From the NCBI RefSeq assembly GCF_014695725.1, contig NZ_JACJOU010000024.1:1-42556 (forward strand): 42,556 bases of DNA. Direction: 5' to 3'. A program made the translations under genes and the position numbers. Below the pieces are notes generated by a model. It saw only the letters and a program-made list of their open reading frames with translations, was not told the DNA's origin and made no database searches. This stretch comes from Microcoleus sp. FACHB-672 (GTDB lineage: Bacteria; Cyanobacteriota; Cyanobacteriia; Cyanobacteriales; Oscillatoriaceae). Positions 1 through 6,936 of this stretch are shown piece after piece; the stretch's first letter is position 1, and each line of letters starts with the position of its first letter.

Positions 1-67
1 TCTGGAGTTGATGGTTTAATTAAACTAGCACTTCAATTAATGAATCTCGAACATCTCAAAAATTGGT

Positions 68-142
68 TTACACATTGCTGCTACTGTACCTCATAGACTT
101 CGAATTTGCTGTATCTTGCAGCCGTTCGGCTTCTCGCCTCAT
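68..142 (-). pseudogene. HepT (DUF86) toxin remnant, first 24 codons
   Basis: On the minus strand the stop codon of the MntA-like gene overlaps an ATG in an ATGA arrangement, the usual coupling of mntA-hepT pairs. The frame opened by that ATG begins MRREAERLQD, which resembles the conserved start of HepT proteins (M-x-R-D-x-x-R-L-Q-D), then loses similarity and hits TAA after 24 codons. No further HepT-like sequence is visible between this stop and the window edge. HepT is the HEPN-fold RNase toxin of the MntA-HepT toxin-antitoxin system. Only its extreme N terminus survives here, so the toxin is presumed inactive. The match is short, so identification rests on position and overlap as much as on sequence. 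Confidence 0.5.
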
Positions 143-447
143 AGTAGTACAGCTTCCTGCAAAACGCGCTCGCGAATGCGTTCTTTCAACATATCCACTG
201 TGGCGATATCGACCTTGCGATTGAGTAGTTGTTCTAAATCAAGCAATAGCCCACCTGGAAACCAAGGCGTAATTTTTTCTAAATCGTAATCCACTAACAA
301 ATCAATATCGCTTTCTGGGGTCGCTTCGCCCCGCGCTACTGAACCGAATACGCGCACGTTGTAGGCTCCGTGCTTTTGGGCAATGGCGAGAATTTGCGAT
401 CGCTCATAATACAGTAATTCTTGAATACCTAATCCTGTTTTTTTCAT
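139..447 (-). CDS. MntA-type nucleotidyltransferase antitoxin
   Basis: A minimal nucleotidyltransferase of about 102 residues. It has the signature G-S-V-A-R-G-E-A followed by S-D-I-D-L-L-V-D, the GSxxRG...DxD core of the pol-beta superfamily that holds the catalytic metal. It ends IRERVLQEAVLL, as MntA proteins do. MntA antitoxins AMPylate and neutralise HepT RNases (family knowledge). The start is placed at 447 because an excellent ribosome-binding site (AGGAGG, minus strand, about 452-457) lies five bases upstream of that ATG. An ATG 24 bases further upstream, at 471, has no such site. The toxin gene that should follow is reduced to a stub, so this is an orphan antitoxin or a minimal nucleotidyltransferase with another role. 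Confidence 0.8.
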   Translation of the reverse strand: MKKTGLGIQELLYYERSQILAIAQKHGAYNVRVFGSVARGEATPESDIDLLVDYDLEKITPWFPGGLLLDLEQLLNRKVDIATVDMLKERIRERVLQEAVLL

Positions 448-597
448 CAAGCCCTCCTCAACTGGGGTCATTGCTAGTTAATCAGCGAAAGTAGCCTAAA
501 AGTTATCTGTAAGCATTCAAAGCCAAGCTATCAGACTTTGTAGAGTATTGTAGTATGCTCGATAAAGCTTTCAGAGTTAACAGGAGTTGATGTGGGA

Positions 598-1080
598 ATG
601 CAAATTGAACCCTACGATCCTCACGACCAAGATGGCTGTTATTAGTCTTTCGCTTCGGGCATGGACTCCGGTCTTTGATTCGATTCAGAAGGCGATGAAC
701 GCGCTCTGTGTACCAGGCATTTTATCCCAATTATTGGCGTGTGAGCCGGCAAAAAGCTGCCCTTGGATGTCTGTGCTGCGGAAGAGAGGAATGTATAGGT
801 TGCTATCGATGCCGGTTCTACTGTGGGCTTTGTCGCCGTGAAACTACACTCAGAGGACAGCATGGGTGAAATCTACATGGTTGCTGTCGATCCAGACTTT
901 CAAGGTCGCGGTATTGGTAGTGCTTTGATAGAATTCGCTCTGGTTTGGATGAAAGATGCGGGGATGTCTATTGCGATGGTTGAGACTGGAGGTGATGCCG
1001 GTCATGCCCCAGCCCGTCACACCTATGAAAAGGTGGGCTTCGAGCTATTTCCAGTCGCCAGATACTTCAAGAAGCTCTAA
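598..1080 (+). pseudogene. GNAT family N-acetyltransferase, broken by several frame lesions
   Basis: The C-terminal 85 residues (823-1080) are an intact GNAT segment, with the acetyl-CoA-binding motif VDPDFQGRGIGSALIEFAL and the end YEKVGF...FKKL. The N-terminal half is split over three frames. 598 onward reads MQIEPYDPHDQDG; after a one-base shift near 635 it reads AVISLSLRAWTPVFDSIQKAMNA; after a second shift near 705 it reads VYQAFYPNYWRV; after a third shift near 760 it reads DVCAAEERNV, then an in-frame TAG where the family often has a Trp, and then VAIDAGSTVGFVAVKL joins the intact part. AGGAG at 582-586 precedes the start. GNAT enzymes of this type acetylate small amines. A partial product from an internal start at about 823 would lack the N-terminal fold and is unlikely to work. 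Confidence 0.75.
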
Positions 1081-1227
1081 GTGCAGATGTTAAGTCTCAA
1101 GGTTTACTTCCTTCTATAGCTAGTCAATCGCGATTCTGCTATGCAGACGCTACGCGAACGCCCCATCGAGTTAGAAAAGGCATCTGTGGGAAAATTGCAA
1201 ACGTACTTAAGCTTGGGGATCAACTGA
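1081..1227. other. Spacer with a short dispersed-repeat fragment
   Basis: No gene is seen. Around 1140-1170 the string ATGCAGACGCTACGCGAACGCCCC belongs to a GCTACGCGAACG-type motif that is common between cyanobacterial genes (family recalled from general knowledge, not searched here). Confidence 0.35.
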
Positions 1228-2226
1228 ATGCTATGGCTTGTTGTGCCCCTTGGGGTATTGATTGCAGTAGTCGGGCTTGGAGCAATTTATCAAGCACTTG
1301 CCACAAGTCGGGATAGCCGAAGGTTTCTGCCACCTGGAAAATTAATTCAAATCAATGGTAAAAATTGGCACTGTCAAATTATGGGTAAAGGTCACCCGAC
1401 AGTCATTGTAGATAGTGGAACTGGAGGTACTCACCTAGACTGGCAATTAGTGCAGCCTGAAGTTGCAAAATTTACAAAAATCTTGACCTACGATAGAGCC
1501 GGCTATGGCTGGAGTGCTATAAGTTCAGAACCACGCACGGCTGAGCAAGTTGTTAGTGAGTTGCGGCAACTTTTGAGAAAGGTCGAAATTGAGCCGCCTT
1601 ATGTCTTGGTGGGGATGTCTTCAAGTGGTCTATTCAGTCGCTTGTTTGCCTATCACTATCCAGAAGAAGTGGCTGGAATGATTTTAGTAGATGTTGCTCA
1701 TGAGAAAATGTATGAGGATACACCAGTCCAATGGGTTGAATTAAACAAACGACTGGAAGGACTGTTAACTCATGTAGTGCCGATTATAGGACGTATTGGT
1801 CTGCTTCGTTTGCTTGTCACTTTTGATTCTGTGCCTATGGCAGCCGGTTTATTCCAAAAATTTCCACCTTCAATTCGACCTCTTGCTAAAGCGCTCTATT
1901 CTCAAACTCAGTTTGGGAAAACTTTTGCTCAGGAATCGGCTGCGGTATCAGTCAGCATGAACCAGGTTGAACAAGCACGGCAGATAAAGCCGTTTCCTGA
2001 CATTCCTCTCATTGTTTTGTCGGCTGGAAAGCCTGACTTCGACATAACACAAGATGTGCTTCAGAAACTGCAAGAATTACACGCAGATCTAGCCAATGAG
2101 TCGCCCCAAGGCGTTCACATTGTTGCTAACGAAAGTGGACATGCAATCCAACTTGATAAACCAGAATTAGTCATTGATGCAATTCGTCAAGTTGTTGAAA
2201 AAATGCGTTGCAGTAGTGATCCTTAA
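1228..2226 (+). CDS. Membrane-anchored alpha/beta hydrolase
   Basis: 332 residues. Residues 1-22 form one hydrophobic helix (LVVPLGVLIAVVGLGAIY), a signal anchor, which suggests the enzyme faces the periplasm or membrane surface. An alpha/beta hydrolase domain follows: the oxyanion-side motif VDSGTGGTHLDW (about 61-72), the strand TYDRAGYGWS (88-96), the nucleophile elbow V-G-M-S131-S-S-G, and a late histidine in NESGHAIQLDKPELV (about H305). The elbow is G-M-S-S-S-G, whereas most relatives have G-H-S-x-G-G; the fifth position carries Ser in place of Gly. The substrate cannot be told from sequence. The stop codon lies inside an attC-like left half site. The gene contains the genome's GCCGGC motif, so it is not obviously foreign by that measure. 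Confidence 0.85.
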   Translation: MLWLVVPLGVLIAVVGLGAIYQALATSRDSRRFLPPGKLIQINGKNWHCQIMGKGHPTVIVDSGTGGTHLDWQLVQPEVAKFTKILTYDRAGYGWSAISSEPRTAEQVVSELRQLLRKVEIEPPYVLVGMSSSGLFSRLFAYHYPEEVAGMILVDVAHEKMYEDTPVQWVELNKRLEGLLTHVVPIIGRIGLLRLLVTFDSVPMAAGLFQKFPPSIRPLAKALYSQTQFGKTFAQESAAVSVSMNQVEQARQIKPFPDIPLIVLSAGKPDFDITQDVLQKLQELHADLANESPQGVHIVANESGHAIQLDKPELVIDAIRQVVEKMRCSSDP

Positions 2227-2243
2227 CGACCCTGTTAGAGCGG
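2221..2243 (+). other. attC-like left half site at the hydrolase stop codon
   Basis: CCTTAAC, a six-base spacer, then GTTAGAGCGG. This matches the R''-spacer-L'' layout of integron attC sites (RYYYAAC...GTT), with the gene's TAA inside R''; the first base of R'' departs from the consensus. L'' (GTTAGAGCGG) pairs with the L' segment CCGCTCAAC of the site near 5667-5675, leaving a single extra A, like the extrahelical base typical of attC. No right half is seen before the next gene. Confidence 0.4.
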
Positions 2244-2312
2244 ACTATCGATTTAGCTTTTTCACCCAACATGAGGTGATACAACTCAAAGACGATCAAA
2301 GCATGGAATGTA

Positions 2313-2612
2313 ATGATAGAGAAACATACGTGGACAGACTTGCAACAACGGCAATGGATTTGTGATGTTGAAGATGTAAACCTGATACCACAAGGAGCTT
2401 CATTTGTTAGCTTGTGGAAACAGTATACAAATGGCGTTGCTATTACGCTCTCTATTCACTCTGAGAACGGTCAGTTTGTGTTGTATCACGATGTCGGTCA
2501 TGCGGCATCTGGAACAAAAAGAACGAATTGCGGTACATTTTCAACCGCAGATGCTGCGATACATCAACTGATTCAAGAGTGCTATAGCTGGGATAATACG
2601 TGGGGTATGTAA
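2313..2612 (+). CDS. Hypothetical protein, 99 residues
   Basis: Not recognised. A small soluble protein rich in Trp, His, Thr and Gln (WTDLQQRQWICDV near the start, CYSWDNTWGM at the end), with no signal peptide or membrane segment. The start at 2313 is uncertain and no strong ribosome-binding site precedes it. It is collinear with the hydrolase before it and the cupin after it, with gaps of 86 and 60 bases, like small promoterless cassette genes. A weak TAAC-N5-GTTACGCC string (2630-2646) follows the stop and could be another decayed attC left half. Expression is not certain. Confidence 0.5.
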   Translation: MIEKHTWTDLQQRQWICDVEDVNLIPQGASFVSLWKQYTNGVAITLSIHSENGQFVLYHDVGHAASGTKRTNCGTFSTADAAIHQLIQECYSWDNTWGM

Positions 2613-2672
2613 TAGCAAGCAGAAGGAAATAACGGCTTGTTACGCCATTAACATAGCAAGGAAGGGTGAGTT

Positions 2673-3143
2673 GTGAAGGAATCGCCAATTTCAGCTGAAT
2701 CGATTTCAGCACCGATCGGTAAGACGATATATCCAGAACCTTATGCTTCCCTTTTGAAGGGACGACAAAAGCGAAAACTGGGTGAGTATTTTGGGTTGAC
2801 TCATTTTGGAGTTAATTTAACCCATCTCTCACCAGGTGCAATTTCTGCACTTGCTCACAGCCACTCAAAGCAAGAAGAATTTATCCTGGTATTGGAAGGC
2901 AGCCCAACGCTGGTACTAGGCGAAGAGGAATTTGTTTTGCATCCGGGTGACTGCTATGGATTTAAGGCCGGCACGGGTATCGCACATCAACTGATTAATC
3001 GATCTGAAGAAAACGTAACCTATCTTGAGATTGGTGATCGCACTGAAGGAGATGAAGTCGAATTCCCAAATGACGATCTCAAAGCAACACAATTGCCGAA
3101 CGGTGAATGGGCTTTAACGCATAAAGATGGTCGAGCTTATTAA
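2673..3143 (+). CDS. Cupin-domain protein
   Basis: 156 residues starting at GTG, preceded by AAGGAAGG at a proper distance. A single cupin barrel: motif 1 is G-A-x-S-A-L-A-H62-S-H64-S-K-Q-E68-E-F...L-E-G, and motif 2 is P-G-D-C-Y-G-F...G-I-A-H105-Q-L-I-N. The two histidines, a glutamate and the late histidine form the usual metal site. The tail (EVEFPNDDLKATQLPNGEWALTHKDG) is typical of bacterial cupins that bind small ligands or sugars, and no enzymatic activity can be assigned. A right-half attC-like sequence lies 18 bases after the stop. Confidence 0.85.
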   Translation: MKESPISAESISAPIGKTIYPEPYASLLKGRQKRKLGEYFGLTHFGVNLTHLSPGAISALAHSHSKQEEFILVLEGSPTLVLGEEEFVLHPGDCYGFKAGTGIAHQLINRSEENVTYLEIGDRTEGDEVEFPNDDLKATQLPNGEWALTHKDGRAY

Positions 3144-3586
3144 TAGCACCGCCATCGAACCGCGCTGCACCAGAACGTTGGGCGACCGCATTGTATCCTT
3201 CTAGTTAATGCGATCGCCCGATCTTGTAGGTTGGGTTGAAGGATGAAACCCGACACTCATCACTGCTTCTCCACCTCCACTCTAGTGCGCTCGCTCCTCG
3301 TTGTAGATTGAAGCAAACATAAATCGATGGGGCGATCGCACTTGAAGATATGCGGAAAAATTCAACCTATCCGCCAGAAACCGACTAATATACTGAACAA
3401 TTCTACCTATCTACTTAATTTGGAATGATATACGGGAAGCTCCGGCCTTTGCGCTGAAACTGAATGCATAGACCGAAACTTTCAGCCTAATAATAGTTAG
3501 GCCGCAAGTTAATAATTGACTGTGCGCGAAGGTAAGCTTTGACTAGAAAGAAACAGTGTCACAATTCAAAAATATTGAAAATATCT
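3144..3586. other. Intergenic: attC-like half site, HIP1 sites and repeat fragments
   Basis: No gene is seen. The stretch holds the attC-like right half (3161-3183), two HIP1 octamers (near 3201 and 3332) and a fragment of the form TAGGTTGGGTTGAAGGATGAAACCCGAC (about 3225-3253), a sequence type I recognise from many cyanobacterial intergenic regions. The remainder to 3586 is AT-rich with no clear motif and serves as the 3' side of the convergent RloB gene. Confidence 0.45.
3161..3183 (+). other. attC-like right half site after the cupin gene
   Basis: CGCGCTGCAC, six-base spacer CAGAAC, then GTTGGGC, which fits the attC R' consensus GTTRRRY. It shares the pattern ACC(A/G)GAACGTT(G/A)GGC with the right half of the more complete site at 5667-5688. 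No matching left half is present upstream, so it is a remnant at best. Confidence 0.35.
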
Positions 3587-4201
3587 TCATTGAACAAATT
3601 TATTGAGTTCTTGTACTAACAGATGCACTGTTGTAGAGGGATTATCTCTAGCAGGGGTGCGCGGATTATATTGATTGAGCAAATTTATAGCATTTTTAAT
3701 AGCAGCCGCCTGTTTTTCAAATAGCTCTTCATAGATTGTTTCACTATTTTTTTGATAGTTTTGTTTAAGGAAACAATTCAATCTCTTACGATACTCGCTT
3801 CGAGGAATACTAGTATCGAGAAAGTCAAAATGAAGGACGTACCATAGTTCAAATGCTTCATTAGAATAAGCTACTTTGAACCCCTCACTCTCAGCATTTT
3901 TGATAGCATTATTAAAATTTTGTGGACTCCAATCATCTCGATCAAAAACGCACCATACCTGATCATACTCTTCTTGTTGTTTTAGTTCCTTTGCACTGTC
4001 TACCAGCTTGCTAGGGTCTTTTCCTAATCCTTTAACATCTATTTCAGCAACATTCTTTGGAACGGGAAAACTTCTAAAGTAGTTAGGTTCGGTTTTCTTT
4101 CCTTCACACACAATTAAGAATCTTTGTCTAATGTCCCTAGTATCAACTTTTCTAGGAGAATATCCACGTGAATTTATCCTTCTTCTAGACATTGGATTCA
4201 A
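3587..4201 (-). CDS. rloB: RloB / AbiLii-like Toprim-type effector
   Basis: 204 residues. The RloB family signature is clear: F-L-I-V-C-E33-G-K-K-T-E-P-N-Y-F, then W-C-V-F-D87-R-D-D-W, then the NEAFELWYVLHF motif near residue 115. The glutamate and the DxD-like acidic cluster fit the metal-binding residues of Toprim/OLD-type nucleases, the fold proposed for RloB (family inference). The gene overlaps the end of the upstream ATPase gene by 17 bases, so the two are translationally coupled. Together they form the RloA-RloB pair; the closest named phage-defence relative I know is lactococcal AbiL (AbiLi ATPase plus AbiLii RloB). The likely role is effector of an abortive-infection type response. 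The gene is AT-rich and has no GCCGG motif, unlike most neighbours, which suggests recent transfer. Confidence 0.85.
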   Translation of the reverse strand: MNPMSRRRINSRGYSPRKVDTRDIRQRFLIVCEGKKTEPNYFRSFPVPKNVAEIDVKGLGKDPSKLVDSAKELKQQEEYDQVWCVFDRDDWSPQNFNNAIKNAESEGFKVAYSNEAFELWYVLHFDFLDTSIPRSEYRKRLNCFLKQNYQKNSETIYEELFEKQAAAIKNAINLLNQYNPRTPARDNPSTTVHLLVQELNKFVQ

Positions 4202-5468
4202 TCAACTGGTTTAGATTGCCAATATATGGGATTGCACCATATCTTCCCTTAATGTAATCACTTTCAAAAGATGCATCATTACCTATTTTATATTCTGCTA
4301 AAGAATACAAATCTGTTGCACCGTATCTATTTTTTTCAGTAAACCAAACTTGATCTCTACGAAAAACCTTATTATTAAGTAAGTTGGTATCATGTGTCAT
4401 GAAAATTAATTGAGCATTGTTTGGGTTTGCTTCTTCAGAGTTGAATAATTTAACAATTGCAAGACTAATCAAGGGATGAAGTCTTGCATCAAACTCATCA
4501 ATAATTAAGATTTCTCCTTCTTTGAGAACGGTTATGAGCGCTCCAGCCAAGGCAAAAACCTTTTTTGTACCCTCAGATTCATGACTTTCCAAATCGAATT
4601 TTTCAATTGACTTGTAGTTGCCATCAGCGTCGAACTTTCGATGAGAAGTACCTAGTGAAATTGCTTTAAATCCGCCTTCGACAATAGATTTCTTAAGCTC
4701 ATCTGGCATTTTATCAGGCAAGGAATCAATTGTAAAATCTTTTTTTTCAATGTGTACCTCGCTGATTCCTAAATCCAGCTTCTTGATCAACTGAATAATA
4801 TCAGCCTTGTTCTTATTGTTTTGGAAACATTTGAGTGTATAACTTAAGTAAGCTTGATCGTGTAAACCAGAAATAATATTTAACTTATCACTTATCCACT
4901 CTAAGATCTTCTTTGCAAGATCAACATTAAATTGAGCAGAAACAGATAAAAAGAGTGCGTTACTTCTAGTTTTTTGTTGAATACCATTAGCATTATAATT
5001 TTTGAATGTCTTAATCTTGTCAAGGTTGCGCTCAAATAGCTTAGTTTCCTTCACTTTGGGAACATAAAATAGCCATTCAGATATAACTCTTTCTTGAGTT
5101 ATCTTAAATCCATATCTATATTTGCGTTCACCCATTAAAAACACCAATTCAAAGTATGAGGGGGTGCCTTCAGTTTCTGTACTTAGCCTAAAAGTTTCTA
5201 CGCCTATTTTCTCGGTACTTTGAGTTTCTTTAGACGAATTAATCATAAACCATTTCATAAAGTCTACTGCTTTGGCAAGATTACTTTTGCCACTAGCATT
5301 TGCTCCGTATATCGCAGCACTCTTAAGTAGCTTTAGTTCTTGATCTATAGCAAAGACGTTAGTTGTATCAAGGCTTTTGTCTTTCGACACAATATTAGCT
5401 GCCACCATACTGAAGGTGACTTGTTCTTTAAACGATCTGTAATTACCAACACTAAACTCGATAAGCAT
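4185..5468 (-). CDS. rloA: RloA / AbiLi-like AAA15 (ABC/SMC-type) ATPase
   Basis: 427 residues starting MLIEFSVGNYRSFKEQVTFS, the typical opening of AAA15/OLD-like ATPases. Walker A is G55-A-N-A-S-G-K-S62. The ABC-signature-like ESEGTKK lies near 297-303, Walker B ILIIDEFD at 320-327 and the H-loop MTHD at 357-360. A long insert between Walker A and the signature replaces the coiled coil of SMC proteins. All ATPase motifs are present, so it should be active. It is presumed to sense infection and control the downstream RloB protein, whose gene overlaps its 3' end. The promoter must lie within 5469-5600. The gene is AT-rich and lacks the GCCGG motif frequent elsewhere. Confidence 0.87.
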   Translation of the reverse strand: MLIEFSVGNYRSFKEQVTFSMVAANIVSKDKSLDTTNVFAIDQELKLLKSAAIYGANASGKSNLAKAVDFMKWFMINSSKETQSTEKIGVETFRLSTETEGTPSYFELVFLMGERKYRYGFKITQERVISEWLFYVPKVKETKLFERNLDKIKTFKNYNANGIQQKTRSNALFLSVSAQFNVDLAKKILEWISDKLNIISGLHDQAYLSYTLKCFQNNKNKADIIQLIKKLDLGISEVHIEKKDFTIDSLPDKMPDELKKSIVEGGFKAISLGTSHRKFDADGNYKSIEKFDLESHESEGTKKVFALAGALITVLKEGEILIIDEFDARLHPLISLAIVKLFNSEEANPNNAQLIFMTHDTNLLNNKVFRRDQVWFTEKNRYGATDLYSLAEYKIGNDASFESDYIKGRYGAIPYIGNLNQLIESNV

Positions 5469-5601
5469 GACTCATCTCTTAGGTTTACCTCGGGAATTTG
5501 TGAAAAAATTACACAAACCTACTTTAAGGTTAGCAGTAATTAGCTTAGAATATTAAGGTATAAGATTGTCTTACCTCGTACATGGGTACTACTCTTATAT
5601 A

Positions 5602-5688
5602 GCATAAGAACCCAGTTAGAGCAGACTACCAAGAGAGCTTGGTGTAAATGCGAAGGTTGCTTGCAGCCGCTCAACCGGAACGTTAGGC
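5602..5688 (+). other. Near-complete attC-like site (integron cassette recombination site)
   Basis: Read 5' to 3': R''-like GCATAAG (5602-5608), six-base spacer, L'' GTTAGAGCAG (5615-5624), a central part with the inverted repeat ACCAAG...CTTGGT (about 5628-5642), L' CCGCTCAAC (5667-5675), six-base spacer, and R' GTTAGGC (5682-5688). L'' and L' pair with one extra A on the L'' side plus one mismatch. R'' matches the complement of R' at five of seven positions. Equal six-base spacers on both sides, an extrahelical base and a central hairpin are the hallmarks of attC. It lies just upstream of the divergent RloAB operon. No integrase gene is in the window. Confidence 0.55.
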
Positions 5689-5765
5689 TGCTTAGTTTAT
5701 TCCCCAGCGAATGTATCCTCTGCTAGTAGATGCATAACCTTACGCCATGCAGTCTCCCCTTTTAG

Positions 5766-6102
5766 TCCGACAACACGGGACACGTTGGCGGCGGCATAAG
5801 CATCGGGAGTGTACTCTGAGGACTCGATCAACCAACTACGGATTGACTTCGGCTATCGCTCAGAAGACGTTACGGCACTAGCGGCAAAAGCGATCTCCAC
5901 CGCATTCTATGGAGAAAGTCCGCGTTACTCTTACTTCCAGGGCTGTTCCAACGGAGGTCAGCAAGCCCTGATGGAAGCACAGCGAAACCCAAACGACTTT
6001 AACGGCATCATTACTGGGGCACCGGCTGCCATCCTAGCGCTGATGTCTAATCAGTGCTGTTTTTTCAACCCAATCAATTACCTGAAATTAAGGACAATTT
6101 AG
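5766..6102 (+). pseudogene. Tannase / feruloyl esterase family fragment
   Basis: The reading frame 5809-6102 contains the tannase-family nucleophile segment: DFGYRSEDVTALAAKA, FYGESPRYSYFQG, CSNGGQQALMEAQR, then FNGIITGAPA. The family's C-S-x-G-G elbow (C-S-N-G-G here) holds the catalytic serine. Just upstream, in a different frame, 5766 onward reads SDNTGHVGGG, matching the family's preceding D-T-G-H-x-G strand, so there is a frameshift near 5800. After GAPA the sequence departs from the family and stops, whereas intact enzymes run to about 500 residues. This is a remnant missing both ends and cannot be a working esterase. Confidence 0.7.
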
Positions 6103-6478
6103 AGAGATTAACAGTTCTCGCTGTAATAGAAAGCTGGAAAATTTCTAGTACAGATATTTTGATTTTTTTTTCAAATTAAATAAAATGTAAATATCAGCAT
6201 CTAATTTTTATGAGAAAAACAAATAAATTCGCATTAAATAGGATAAAAAAACACTAGAACAAATCTCTTGTTTCTATCATTAGCGTTGAAGTCGCCGGCA
6301 CATTTGCTTCAAGGACGCTTTGCTTACCAATGAGATGAGATCGCTCGCTAATCGTTTAATTTTACTATAAATTTAAAATTTACTCCGTAATGGATCATGA
6401 GGCAAAACAACAATTATTTAAAACTCTAGAATTACAATAGGAGTAGGTAGTTTATATTATTAAGGAATTTGGGTTTTC
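6103..6478. other. AT-rich intergenic region
   Basis: No gene is seen. A run of T with flanking AT sequence lies near 6160-6180. A GCCGGC-containing stretch near 6290-6345 is followed by AT-rich sequence that must carry the promoter of the downstream DCC gene. AAGGAA at about 6460 is a plausible ribosome-binding site for that gene. Confidence 0.35.
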
Positions 6479-6889
6479 ATGCCTTACCACGTTATTTATG
6501 ATGGCAATTGCAATCTGTGTGTCACCTTGGTGCAGCAGCTAGAAAACATAGACAAAGGCCAGCTATTTACCTACATTCCCATGCAAGATCCACAGGCACT
6601 CACTCAGTTTGGCGTCACGCCCCAAGATTGTGAACTGGGGATGATTGTAATCGACGCCGGCAATCCCCAACGCCGGTGGCAAGGCAGTGATGCAGCAGAA
6701 GAAATTGGACGGCTGTTACCCGCCGGCTACGTGTTTGTGGAAGCCTATCGGGCACTGCCGGGGCTAAAGTGGGCCGGTGATCGCTTCTACGAACAAATTC
6801 GGGATAACCGCTACACCATATTTGGTAAACGCTCAAGCACCTACCAATCTACTTACCCCAGCAGTTGCAGCAACAACGCTTGTGGCTAG
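6479..6889 (+). CDS. DCC family thiol-disulfide oxidoreductase-like protein (DUF393)
   Basis: 136 residues. The N terminus VIYDGNC11NLC14 is the D-G-x-C-x-L-C motif that names the DCC family. The following IDKGQLFTYIPMQD, the central MIVID and the YRALPGLKWAGDRFYEQIRDNRY region are also family-typical. The two cysteines form a CxxC redox pair in a thioredoxin-like context; the substrate is unknown. The tail carries further cysteines (SSCSNNACG), which could be a second thiol pair. It is a short single gene with its own upstream spacer. Confidence 0.85.
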   Translation: MPYHVIYDGNCNLCVTLVQQLENIDKGQLFTYIPMQDPQALTQFGVTPQDCELGMIVIDAGNPQRRWQGSDAAEEIGRLLPAGYVFVEAYRALPGLKWAGDRFYEQIRDNRYTIFGKRSSTYQSTYPSSCSNNACG

Positions 6890-6936
6890 TGCCCCATCCC
6901 CCTACCTTTAGGTTGGCGAAGCCTTGCCCGATGCCC
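6890..6936. repeat. Member of the ATGCCCC / TTGGCGAAGCC dispersed repeat family
   Basis: Between two convergent genes lies CCTACCTTTAGGTTGGCGAAG followed by CCTTGCCCGATGCCCC. The same word order (ACCTTTAGATTGGCGAAACC then ATGCCCC) recurs near 15975-16010, with related copies near 25575-25645 and, inverted, near 22645-22715. Confidence 0.5.

Noticed and set aside
587-841. 84-residue frame before the GNAT fragment as a separate gene
   Set aside because: Only its middle part (AVISLSLRAWTPVF...) is protein-like and it belongs to the broken GNAT gene.
2174-2365. 63-residue frame spanning the end of the hydrolase and the start of the next gene
   Set aside because: It overlaps two better-supported genes and has no recognisable content.
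5656-5694. GCAGCC...GGCTGC stem as a terminator for the RloAB region
   Set aside because: RloAB is transcribed away from this point and there is no U run; the attC-like arrangement explains the pairing better.
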